Source of the DNA: a bacterium | GTDB taxonomy: Bacteria; Nitrospinota_A; UBA7883; JACRGQ01 | Direction of reading: 5' to 3' | Assembly: GCA_021815535.1 (NCBI GenBank) | Contig: JAKAGL010000058.1 | Location: 1 to 10,640 of the forward strand | Length of the DNA: 10,640 bases | Part shown: positions 1 to 5,760 of the stretch, piece by piece | Layout: every line of letters starts with the position of its first letter | Numbering within the stretch: position 1 is the first letter of the stretch | Position numbers and translations under genes: made by a program | The notes under the pieces: generated by a model | The model's database searches: none | Told to the model about the DNA's origin: nothing | Seen by the model: the letters and a program-made list of their open reading frames with translations, nothing else

Positions 1-156
1 ATCTCGCCCCGCATCGACCGCTTCGGGCGGGGCCGCATGCCCGGCCGCGGCATAGGCATGGGCCGCGGTGTGCTCGCAGTGTTCCATGGCGGACGCAGGG
101 GCGGCGCAAAGCGCCAGCAGGGCCGCGAATGCCCAGAACGACCGCAATGATCCCAT
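1..156 (-). CDS. Small secreted protein, N-terminal part (unknown function)
   Basis: Open frame on the minus strand with ATG at 156-154, running without a stop off the left edge (52 residues visible). The first 23 residues are a textbook Sec signal peptide: Arg near the N-terminus, a hydrophobic run of Phe/Ala/Leu, then a cleavage site after ASA (residues 21-23). The mature start is rich in His and has one Cys (His26, Cys27, His29, His33, His40), followed by Ala/Gly/Pro-rich sequence. This could suggest metal binding, but that is only a composition hint. No family is recognised. It lies 53 bp downstream of the exporter permease gene on the same strand, with a good sigma70-type promoter in the gap, so it can be transcribed alone. 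No Shine-Dalgarno sequence precedes the ATG, so translation may be leaderless. Confidence 0.7.
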   Translation of the reverse strand, partial: MGSLRSFWAFAALLALCAAPASAMEHCEHTAAHAYAAAGHAAPPEAVDAGRD

Positions 157-165
157 ACGCCGAGC

Positions 166-195
166 ATTATAACGCGGGGGGAAGCGGCGCGTCAA
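166..195 (-). promoter_or_regulatory. Sigma70-type promoter for the small secreted protein
   Basis: On the minus strand, TTGACG (195-190, five of six matches to the -35 consensus) is followed by an 18-bp spacer and a perfect TATAAT (171-166). The expected transcription start, around 160-156, falls at or just before the ATG at 156, leaving little or no leader. Confidence 0.65.
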
Positions 196-209
196 AGCGC
201 GCCAACCGG

Positions 210-1892
210 TCAGTGCTCTTCGCGGGCAAGGGAGCGTGCGCCCAACCGTATCGGCACCACCGTCACCAGCGCAGTGAGGCCGACGACGACGGCGTAACAG
301 GCGTACACCTCCCATCCCCCCACATTGCGCCCCAGAAATTTTTCGGAGAAGTGGACCCATACCGGCCGTATGCCGAACATCACGGTGACGCCCAGGTAGC
401 CGAACGCGAGGATCATGTAATAGATGGCCCCGGTGGACATGCCGACCTCGGCGATGTTCTCATGCTCGAACACCGGATAAAGCGCCCCCAGGCCGATACC
501 CAGGCCGGTCAAGCCCGCCGTGATGAAAAAGATCCCCCCGGCGGAGATCGCCATGAGGAACGGGTCGACATCGAGGAAAAGGTTGCTCACCACCACCAGC
601 GTTTCCGCCAGCAACAGCAATGGCGCGGCGTAGAAAAAGTATTTCGTCCAAAGGTATTCGGAAAAATCGACCGGGGCGCACTTGATGAGCCAGAAACTGC
701 GCGCCTCGATGGAGGTGCTGGTGAAGACGAAGCGGGCCGCGATGGCGGCCAGCACCACCCCGGCGAGGCCGATGTTCATCACCGATACGAAATTCTTGAG
801 GAACAGCGAGTCCATCGGGAGCGAGCGGATATTGAAGATGTAGACCGCCACCAGCGCCCCCAGCATGAATATCTGCGTCCACTGCGCCGGATCGCGCCAG
901 AATATCCGCATGTCTTTCACGATGATGGTCCGCAGCGGGGGCCGCACCCAGAGCAACAGCCTCTCCAGCCGCGGGTAAACCCGGCTCGCCCGCCGCCCTC
1001 GCACCCCTTCGCGCCCGGTGTAGGCGATCGACCACCCGCGGTAGTACACGCGCGATACGCCGAAGAAGACCGCCGCCAGCAGCGCTGCCGCCCCGGCCCA
1101 CGACAAAAGCGTCCAGAACCACATCCCGCCGAAATCCCCCTTCGTGCCGGCATCCAGCGCCGAGGTAAGCCACGTGCTCGGCAGCCAGGGGTAGGACGGC
1201 ACCTTCAGGTTTTCAACGTAGGCCTGTATCTGCGCCACCGGTATTTTCTTGCCTAAAAACTTTTCCGGCTGCATGAACCGGAAGAACATCACCAGGCTTC
1301 CCATGAAGACCAGCCCGATGATGGAAAGGAACTGGTAGGTTTTGCGCGCGGGGAACCACCGCATCAGCAGCATGGTGACCGCCGTGCCCAGCGCGGCCGG
1401 TATCAGGATGAACGGCGCCAGCGCCAGCAGCATCACGGGGTAATAAAGGAGCGGCGCGCCGGAGCACTCCCCCAGCGCCACAAAGATCGGCAGGCCGAAG
1501 ACGAACAGCATCCACGAGCTGTTGACGGTGGTCTGCTGGAACCGCTGGGCGAATATCGCCTTCATGCCGACGGGCGAGGAGATCAGCAGGTCGAGGTCTT
1601 TCGAGAGGTAGAAGGTGCTGATCGCCGCGATGATGTTGGAGAACGTCAGCATGGAAAAAAAGGTGAGGCAGATCACCATAAGGAACTGGGGGATCATGAT
1701 GTCGGCCAGCTCCAGCGGCAGGGTAAGGATGTAGGCGATCACCCGGCGGAAGAAAAAGTAGTCGCCAACAATGAACGCGATCGCCAGCAGGGTGAGCAGG
1801 ATCATCCCGTTGCGCTGGTGCCGCGTGGCGCGGGTGACGCTGTTCCACAGGATGCGGCGGCGCACGGCGTTGAGCAGTAGATAGCCGTTCAT
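210..1892 (-). CDS. ABC-2 type exporter permease (putative ABC exporter family)
   Basis: A 560-residue polytopic inner-membrane protein with about 12 hydrophobic segments (roughly residues 30-50, 66-92, 127-141, 149-180, 188-206, 258-279, 339-354, 370-390, 416-440, 445-471, 487-507 and 529-549). The phrase FYLSKDLDLLISSPV (94-108), the second-half start IIVKDMRIFWRDP (323-335) and the late YPVFEHENIAEV (472-483) are typical of large exporter permeases with two ABC-2-like halves. It would form the membrane pore of an exporter driven by a separate ATPase, and no ATPase gene is in the window. Substrate unknown. The frame is open back to 1952, but that start would overlap the TVP38 gene by 38 bp. 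ATG at 1892 gives a sensible cytoplasmic N-terminus, 22 bp after the TVP38 stop. Family assignment is fairly sure; function in detail is not. Confidence 0.8.
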   Translation of the reverse strand: MNGYLLLNAVRRRILWNSVTRATRHQRNGMILLTLLAIAFIVGDYFFFRRVIAYILTLPLELADIMIPQFLMVICLTFFSMLTFSNIIAAISTFYLSKDLDLLISSPVGMKAIFAQRFQQTTVNSSWMLFVFGLPIFVALGECSGAPLLYYPVMLLALAPFILIPAALGTAVTMLLMRWFPARKTYQFLSIIGLVFMGSLVMFFRFMQPEKFLGKKIPVAQIQAYVENLKVPSYPWLPSTWLTSALDAGTKGDFGGMWFWTLLSWAGAAALLAAVFFGVSRVYYRGWSIAYTGREGVRGRRASRVYPRLERLLLWVRPPLRTIIVKDMRIFWRDPAQWTQIFMLGALVAVYIFNIRSLPMDSLFLKNFVSVMNIGLAGVVLAAIAARFVFTSTSIEARSFWLIKCAPVDFSEYLWTKYFFYAAPLLLLAETLVVVSNLFLDVDPFLMAISAGGIFFITAGLTGLGIGLGALYPVFEHENIAEVGMSTGAIYYMILAFGYLGVTVMFGIRPVWVHFSEKFLGRNVGGWEVYACYAVVVGLTALVTVVPIRLGARSLAREEH

Positions 1893-1898
1893 GGGGGC

Positions 1899-1904
1899 AT
1901 TATA
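1899..1904 (-). promoter_or_regulatory. Perfect -10 box just before the permease start codon
   Basis: TATAAT lies at 1904-1899 on the minus strand, six bases before the ATG at 1892. No good -35 box is found 16-18 bp upstream. The box is flanked by GGGG (1908-1905) and CCCCC (1897-1893), which can pair in RNA and would hide the only Shine-Dalgarno-like G run. If it is a real promoter, the transcript would start at or very near the ATG. It could be chance, with the gene simply co-transcribed from upstream. Confidence 0.3.
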
Positions 1905-1914
1905 CCCCGCCGCC

Positions 1915-2604
1915 TCAGGCCAGATCCTCTCCGGTTCCCGCGGGGGAGCCATTTCTTTTTTCGATGTATTTTTTTATCCGTATCGGCGCCAGGCTGACAA
2001 GCGCGAGCAGAAAGCCCGCCAGTATCAAGCCCGGGCTCATTTTGAATCCGTTGGCCACCGATGCCCCCACCTCCACCACGGTGTTCGTCAAGGCGAAGTC
2101 GTACGGCAGCATCCCGATCATCGTGGCGAGAAGGAAATGGCGGTACCGCACGTTGGTGACGCCCGATGCGTAATTGACCCCGTTGAAGGGGAATACCGGC
2201 ATGAACCGCACAAAGAGCATGTAATAAAAACCGTTTCTATCGATCCCATTGGAGAACCTGCCGAACCACTTCGCGCCGGATAACTTTTCGGCCACATAAT
2301 CCCGCCCGATCAACCGGGCGATCCAGAACGCGCCGCTGGCCCCCGTGGAAGCGCCGAACAGATTGAGGAAGGTTCCGAAAAAACGCCCGAAGACCAGCCC
2401 CCCCACGGTGGAACAGAGAACGGCGGGAACGCCGAAGGTGACCAGCAGGCCGTACATCGCGATGAAAACGAACGGCGCAAATATGCCGAATCCGGTGATC
2501 CATGCGCGCAGTTCCGCCACCGTCATGAAGTGTCCCGTGCGGTAGGCCCATATGCCGAGGCTTGCCGCCGACACCACGATCAGGGCGAAAAGGATTCTTG
2601 CCAT
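1915..2604 (-). CDS. TVP38/TMEM64 family membrane protein (VTT/DedA-like)
   Basis: A 229-residue inner-membrane protein. It has an N-terminal helix (3-20), a hydrophobic stretch at 40-62, the glycine-rich motif GGLVFGRFFGT (68-78), a helix with GAFWIARLIGR (91-101), and the family signature RFMPVFPFNGVNYASG (133-148) followed by hydrophobic segments at 155-170 and 191-209. The tail is basic then acidic. The length is normal for bacterial TVP38/TMEM64 (SNARE-associated Golgi/VTT domain) proteins. Related DedA and VTT proteins are lipid scramblases or transporters, but the substrate here cannot be read from sequence. The ATG at 2604 is chosen because GAGG stands six bases upstream; another in-frame ATG at 2625 would add seven residues with poorer support. 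It lies 56 bp after the thioredoxin-like gene and 22 bp before the exporter permease, on the same strand, so co-transcription is likely. Confidence 0.88.
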   Translation of the reverse strand: MARILFALIVVSAASLGIWAYRTGHFMTVAELRAWITGFGIFAPFVFIAMYGLLVTFGVPAVLCSTVGGLVFGRFFGTFLNLFGASTGASGAFWIARLIGRDYVAEKLSGAKWFGRFSNGIDRNGFYYMLFVRFMPVFPFNGVNYASGVTNVRYRHFLLATMIGMLPYDFALTNTVVEVGASVANGFKMSPGLILAGFLLALVSLAPIRIKKYIEKRNGSPAGTGEDLA

Positions 2605-2610
2605 GTGAAG

Positions 2611-2614
2611 CCTC
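2611..2614 (-). promoter_or_regulatory. Ribosome binding site deciding the TVP38-family start
   Basis: GAGG on the minus strand, six bases before ATG at 2604. The upstream ATG at 2625 has no such motif at a good distance. Confidence 0.5.
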
Positions 2615-2660
2615 ACCCGGCTCATATCATGGTTTCCCGTATCTTCATTGCTATTTCAGT

Positions 2661-3278
2661 TTATCCTATTTTCTCCGTGGCGGGAGAAACCGGCGGCTGG
2701 GGGCGTTTCATAATGGCGTGAAGCCCGTTCTCCACCTGTTCGTACCGCTCGATCTTTCCCATGAAGTAGGAGCGGATGATCCCGGCATCGTCCACGAATA
2801 CCAAGGTGGGGGTTGTCCGTATTCCTATGCTGTCCGCCAGATCGTCGCCCCCCCGGTCGGCTACGGGAAATGCGATGCCGTGCTTTTTCACGAACTCCCC
2901 GTAGCCGCCGCGCGAATCCTGTATGCCGACCCCGTACACGGCAAGGTTCTTGCCGCCGTTCTCCTCAAACGCCTTCTTGATGAATTTTGCCGACAGGTGG
3001 GCGCAAGGGCACCAGTTGGCGAAGAAAAAATAGAGCGCCGGTTTTCCGGCAAAGTCGCGGTTGACGACCTCGCGTCCGCCGATCAGCTTCATGGAGAAGG
3101 CGGGGAACCTGTTGCCCGGCTCGACCAGTTCCCGCAGGCCGTTGTGCGAGAAGAGCAAATGGTTGAAAAGGGCGTTCAGGATAATGGCCAGCGCCACGAG
3201 GAAGATGATGATGTTCGCGCGGTTGGTCTGCCTTACCCGCATCGGCAACCGCGTTATCAGGAAAGCTTTGCAGTCCAT
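2661..3278 (-). CDS. Membrane-anchored thioredoxin-like protein with CPC motif
   Basis: A 205-residue protein with a short basic cytoplasmic N-terminus, one membrane helix (about 22-43) and a periplasmic thioredoxin/TlpA/AhpC-TSA-like domain (about 52-190). Supporting features are the strand ALYFFFANWCPC (81-92), a cis-proline region RTTPTLVFVD (154-163), and the order entry strand, cysteine motif, helix, Asp/Gly-rich region, cis-Pro. The active site is Cys90-Pro91-Cys92, a CxC rather than the usual CxxC. It may be a thiol-disulfide oxidoreductase or reductant for an envelope partner; the partner is unknown. ATG at 3278 has AAAGG five bases upstream. An in-frame ATG at 3308 overlaps the stop of the preceding beta-barrel gene as TAATG and would add ten residues by translational coupling. 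It sits between the beta-barrel and TVP38 genes on the same strand. Confidence 0.82.
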   Translation of the reverse strand: MDCKAFLITRLPMRVRQTNRANIIIFLVALAIILNALFNHLLFSHNGLRELVEPGNRFPAFSMKLIGGREVVNRDFAGKPALYFFFANWCPCAHLSAKFIKKAFEENGGKNLAVYGVGIQDSRGGYGEFVKKHGIAFPVADRGGDDLADSIGIRTTPTLVFVDDAGIIRSYFMGKIERYEQVENGLHAIMKRPQPPVSPATEKIG

Positions 3279-3283
3279 ATACG

Positions 3284-3288
3284 CCTTT
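3284..3288 (-). promoter_or_regulatory. Ribosome binding site for the thioredoxin-like gene
   Basis: AAAGG on the minus strand, five bases before ATG at 3278. It favours this start over the TAATG start at 3308, which has no Shine-Dalgarno motif. Both may be used. Confidence 0.45.
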
Positions 3289-3307
3289 CTGGTTTGCGAA
3301 TTACGCA

Positions 3308-4138
3308 TTAGCGGAGCAGGTAGGTTATCCCCACCGAATAGTTTGTCCCGTCCGCCGTGTTTTTTGCGTACAATGTGGGGGTATATCCCAGCTCCAGTCC
3401 CCAGGTATCGGTCAGCTTATATCCCAGGGCGGTATCGAGTTTTTGCAGGTCGTACTGGAATATGGTGGTGGGGTTGCCGCTTTGGTCGGCCACTTTGTCC
3501 GCGTTGTTCATGCTTACGATGGCGTCCAGCTTCACGCGCGCGTAGAACCGGCTGGTGATGTCCGCGCCGATCTCCACCAGATAGCGGAACTCGTCGGCGG
3601 GCGCCTCGGCCCGGTAGCGGTACCCCGCCTCGAGATTGGCGTATCCGGGGAACAGCCGCCACAGCGAAAGCCCGTACAGCACGCGGTATTCCGCGTCGAA
3701 CTGGCCGTTGCCCAGCGGCAACCCGCAGTTTTTATCGTACAGCCCCGGCAGTTTCAGCAATGCCTGATGCGACAGAACGCCGTAGTTCCCTTCCGCCAGT
3801 TTATGTTTCAGCCCTATCTCGATATCGGCGATGCCGGAGGTGGTGCTGGTGGTGGTGACGCCGGTGGCGGGTGTGTAGTAATCGTTTTTGATCCGCTTAA
3901 AGTAAATGGAATTGACGAGGCTGAGGTTATCGGTCAGGCCATACTCAAGATAATTGCCGAGGTTCGTATCGGTGAATGCGGGGTTCGCGCTGTAATAATT
4001 CAGCGAGGCTTTGTCATATATCTTTCCTTCCGGCAGCGTCCACGCCCCGGCGTGGCAGTTGGTGAATGCCCCCGCCAGCAGGAGGGACGCGATGGCCGCA
4101 AGAGCGGTAGATCCGGTTTTTGCAACGCGCAATATCAT
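3308..4138 (-). CDS. Outer-membrane beta-barrel protein (MetA/XagA-like)
   Basis: A 276-residue secreted protein. Residues 1-30 form a Sec signal peptide (basic start, Ala/Leu core, cleavage after CHA at 28-30). The mature protein starts with GAWTLPEGKIY, a start common in outer-membrane proteins of the phenol-degradation MetA-like and XagA-like families. It then shows alternating amphipathic strands rich in Tyr and Gly (YLEYGLTDNLSL, LEAGYRYRAEAP, ALGYKLTDTWGLELGY), ending in a short strand YSVGITYLLR. The last residue is Arg, not the Phe typical of many porins. It probably forms a small barrel for transport or an envelope surface role; the substrate is unknown. ATG at 4138 follows AAAGG by six bases; a TTG two codons earlier is less likely. 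The stop overlaps an ATG of the thioredoxin-like gene. Two hairpins lie upstream. Confidence 0.75.
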   Translation of the reverse strand: MILRVAKTGSTALAAIASLLLAGAFTNCHAGAWTLPEGKIYDKASLNYYSANPAFTDTNLGNYLEYGLTDNLSLVNSIYFKRIKNDYYTPATGVTTTSTTSGIADIEIGLKHKLAEGNYGVLSHQALLKLPGLYDKNCGLPLGNGQFDAEYRVLYGLSLWRLFPGYANLEAGYRYRAEAPADEFRYLVEIGADITSRFYARVKLDAIVSMNNADKVADQSGNPTTIFQYDLQKLDTALGYKLTDTWGLELGYTPTLYAKNTADGTNYSVGITYLLR

Positions 4139-4144
4139 AAGCAA

Positions 4145-4149
4145 CCTTT
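4145..4149 (-). promoter_or_regulatory. Ribosome binding site for the beta-barrel gene
   Basis: AAAGG on the minus strand, six bases before ATG at 4138. It supports this ATG over the TTG at 4144, which would overlap the motif. Confidence 0.55.
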
Positions 4150-4160
4150 ATGCGATCGAT

Positions 4161-4188
4161 CCGCGTTTGGCGTTATTGGAAAACGCGG
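4161..4188 (-). promoter_or_regulatory. Hairpin in the leader of the beta-barrel gene
   Basis: CCGCGTTT (4161-4168) pairs perfectly with AAACGCGG (4181-4188), giving an 8-bp stem and a 12-base loop. In the minus-strand transcript it ends 11 bases before the ribosome binding site. Its loop contains six bases complementary to the loop of the hairpin at 4216-4251. It may be a leader RNA structure or an operator; which one cannot be told from sequence. Confidence 0.4.
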
Positions 4189-4215
4189 CAACGTTATCGG
4201 TTTATATATGTAATG

Positions 4216-4251
4216 GCCGCATAGGGGGCTGTTTCCAATCCCCTATGCGGC
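4216..4251 (-). terminator. Strong hairpin after the Fn3-rhodanese gene, possible terminator
   Basis: A perfect 12-bp stem (4216-4227 with 4240-4251) and a 12-base loop start 32 bases after the stop of the lipoprotein gene. There is no T run on either strand; on the minus strand the following bases are only AT-rich (ATATATAAA). It could be a terminator, a 3' end stabiliser, or part of a two-hairpin leader for the beta-barrel gene. Confidence 0.45.
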
Positions 4252-4283
4252 ACTGTGTTCAGTTCAGATCCGCCTCCGCGGCG

Positions 4284-5438
4284 TTACGGCGCGGTGGGCA
4301 GGGTGGAATCCGCGCTCCACTCGGTCCATGATCCGTCGTAGTTGCTCACCTTGTATCCCAGATACCGGTAGATGAAGTACGCCTGCCCCGAGCGATAACC
4401 CACATAGCAATGTGTGATGATCGTTTTCCCCGGGGTGATCCCGTTGTTCGCCAACAGGGTCTCCAGCGTGGCTACCGGCAATACGGCTTTGGTCGTGGCG
4501 TCCGTGTAGTCGGTGGTCAGCAGGTTTATCGCATTGGGGATGTGCTTTGTGTTGTAGTCGGATGCGTTCCGGCTGTCCACAATGACGTAGTTCGTAGTGT
4601 CGGCATAGTGGGCAAGCACATCGGCTTTGGTGGCAAGCTTGATGGATTCGGTGGCGGCCGTAAAGGTTGTCGCGGTCTTGGTGGTGGCGGTGGCGTTGAC
4701 CGCGAACCCGTCCGCGGTGAACTTGGTGTAGCCGCCGTCAAGAATGTGGACGTCTTTGCAGCCGAGGTATTCGAGTATCCAGAAGAGCCGCCCGGCGCTG
4801 GCGCTGACGTCGGTATCGTAGATGACGATGGTATCGGTGTTGGATATGCCCTTCGAGGCGAGGTAGTACCCTGCGGAGGCGGTGTCTTCTTCAAACATGG
4901 TGCCGATGCCCGCCGAATTGTATTCGTCAAAGGCGGAAACCGCAATGTTCACGGCGTTTGGAATGTGGTCCGTGGTGTAGAGAGCGCTGCTTCGCACGTC
5001 GATGACCGTGACGCCCGCGTCGGACGCGTGCGTGTTCAGCCATGTGGTCGCAGTCAGCAGGCTGAGGTTGTATTTCGACGGCGTGACGGATATCTCGCTG
5101 GAAAGCGTGCTTTCGCCCCCGGCGTTGGTGGCGGAAACGACGAAGTAGTACGGCGTGTCGTTCGTCAGGCCGGTTATGGTGGTGGAGGTGGTGGTGAGGC
5201 CGGCGGACTTGGTGGTGGCGGCGGTGGTGACGCCGGCGGCGGTACCGTAATAAACGGTGTACGAGGTCGCGTCGGCTTGCGCGGGCCAGCCGATCGTTAC
5301 TTGTCCGTTTTCCCCGGTGTACGCCAGACCGGCCGGCGCGCTTGGCTTGGCGGCGGTTGCGGTGGTTGAACTGCCGCACGCGGCAAAGATGAATGCCCCG
5401 GCGAACAAAAATATCAGGCTCCCAAGTAGCTTCTTCAT
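4284..5438 (-). CDS. Lipoprotein with fibronectin III and two rhodanese domains (sulfurtransferase-like)
   Basis: A 384-residue predicted lipoprotein. The signal peptide ends in FAAC with Cys21 as the lipidated residue, followed by a Ser/Thr/Ala linker. Residues 32-120 form a fibronectin type III domain (Trp51, SYTVYYG 59-65, GLTNDTPYYF 90-99). Residues 122-250 are a first rhodanese domain (VIDVRSS 145-151, HIPNAVN 158-164, ILDGGYTKF 232-240) with Asp208 where the catalytic Cys would be. Residues 265-384 are a second rhodanese domain (VIVDSR 285-290, HIPNAIN 299-305, loop HCYVGYRSG 343-351, YDGSWTEW 367-374) with the expected Cys344. The layout of an inactive first and active second domain matches thiosulfate and 3-mercaptopyruvate sulfurtransferases. 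It likely transfers sulfane sulfur in the periplasm; the acceptor is unknown. The Fn3 part may hold it to another protein or a glycan. Start at ATG 5438 has AAGGGG 12 bases upstream, a long spacing. Confidence 0.87.
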   Translation of the reverse strand: MKKLLGSLIFLFAGAFIFAACGSSTTATAAKPSAPAGLAYTGENGQVTIGWPAQADATSYTVYYGTAAGVTTAATTKSAGLTTTSTTITGLTNDTPYYFVVSATNAGGESTLSSEISVTPSKYNLSLLTATTWLNTHASDAGVTVIDVRSSALYTTDHIPNAVNIAVSAFDEYNSAGIGTMFEEDTASAGYYLASKGISNTDTIVIYDTDVSASAGRLFWILEYLGCKDVHILDGGYTKFTADGFAVNATATTKTATTFTAATESIKLATKADVLAHYADTTNYVIVDSRNASDYNTKHIPNAINLLTTDYTDATTKAVLPVATLETLLANNGITPGKTIITHCYVGYRSGQAYFIYRYLGYKVSNYDGSWTEWSADSTLPTAP

Positions 5439-5464
5439 GTCGGTAAATGTCCCCTTAAAAATCC

Positions 5465-5494
5465 GGTATCCCTAAATGGCCGTAAGGCCGTCAA
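5465..5494 (-). promoter_or_regulatory. Weak candidate promoter for the Fn3-rhodanese lipoprotein
   Basis: On the minus strand, TTGACG (5494-5489) is followed by an 18-bp spacer and GATACC (5470-5465), only three of six matches to the -10 consensus. The -35 box and spacer length are the same as in the promoter at 166-195. The predicted start would be near 5458, just before the AAGGGG at 5456-5451. Confidence 0.25.
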
Positions 5495-5570
5495 CCCGCC
5501 CCCCTCTGGAGCCGGTTTGTTTATGAAAATGGCTGGCCGCCCAAAAACAGTTCAGCCGATTTGCGGGGAG

Positions 5571-5657
5571 TATATCTGAAAAAGCCGGTATCGTCGCAGA
5601 TATATTAACTAAAACATTCAATTTATCAATTAGTTAAGCGATTAATAGAATAATTGA
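5571..5657. repeat. Three adjoining or overlapping inverted repeats with similar spacing
   Basis: Repeat 1: TATATCTG (5571-5578) and CAGATATA (5597-5604). Repeat 2: TTAACTAA (5605-5612) and TTAGTTAA (5630-5637). Repeat 3: TCAATTA (5626-5632) and TAATTGA (5651-5657). All arms are perfect, and the arm start-to-start distances are 26, 25 and 25 bp. They could be binding sites for a regulator of the divergent genes or alternative DNA/RNA foldings. AT-rich sequence makes chance repeats more likely. Confidence 0.4.
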
Positions 5658-5752
5658 GCATGATCGCGGGTTTTTGAGTTCTGTTTCCCGCCCGGCAAAT
5701 GCTTTATGCTAAACTTTCCACCGGCTTGAGCACTTGCAACAACTAAGACAAC

Positions 5753-5756
5753 GGAG
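5753..5756 (+). promoter_or_regulatory. Ribosome binding site of the CSLA-like glycosyltransferase
   Basis: GGAG four bases before ATG at 5761. It decides this start over the upstream in-frame TTG at 5734. Confidence 0.6.
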
Positions 5757-5760
5757 CGTC

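Larger units (their letters stand above)
5439..5760. other. AT-rich divergent intergenic region
   Basis: This 322-bp gap separates the lipoprotein gene (minus) from the glycosyltransferase gene (plus). The part around 5570-5665 is clearly more AT-rich than the surrounding genes and contains three inverted repeats. I see no small gene with a convincing ribosome binding site. The plus-strand gene must have its promoter here, but I find no pair of boxes I trust; TATGCT (5705-5710) and TAAACT (5710-5715) are possible -10 boxes without a good -35 partner. Confidence 0.6.

Noticed and set aside
129..1256. Plus-strand open frame of 375 codons
   Set aside because: It is antisense to the exporter permease, is rich in His, Arg, Pro and Gln as expected of a GC-rich shadow frame, and has no domain or ribosome binding site.
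1893..1952. Twenty-residue N-terminal extension of the exporter permease
   Set aside because: It would overlap the 3' end of the TVP38 gene and adds a Pro/Glu-rich stretch unlike the family.
2670..2689. Hairpin TTTCTCC-N6-GGAGAAA near the end of the thioredoxin-like gene
   Set aside because: It lies within the coding region, has only seven pairs and no T run in either direction, so I do not call it a terminator.
2562..3311. Plus-strand open frame of 249 codons
   Set aside because: It is antisense to the thioredoxin-like gene, which has clear motifs; the plus frame has none.
4049..4060. Lipoprotein signal in the beta-barrel protein (FTNC before Cys28)
   Set aside because: Thr-Asn-Cys does not fit a lipobox, and a normal signal peptidase I site (CHA) follows directly.
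3443..4213. Plus-strand open frame of 256 codons
   Set aside because: It is antisense to the beta-barrel gene, which has a signal peptide and a ribosome binding site.
5160..5245. Run of GGT/GGC triplets looking like a microsatellite
   Set aside because: It encodes Thr, Ala and Val in the Fn3 domain and is irregular; codon bias explains it.
4410..5369. Plus-strand open frame of 319 codons
   Set aside because: Its Gly/Val-rich protein is the shadow of Thr/Ala-rich codons in the Fn3-rhodanese gene.
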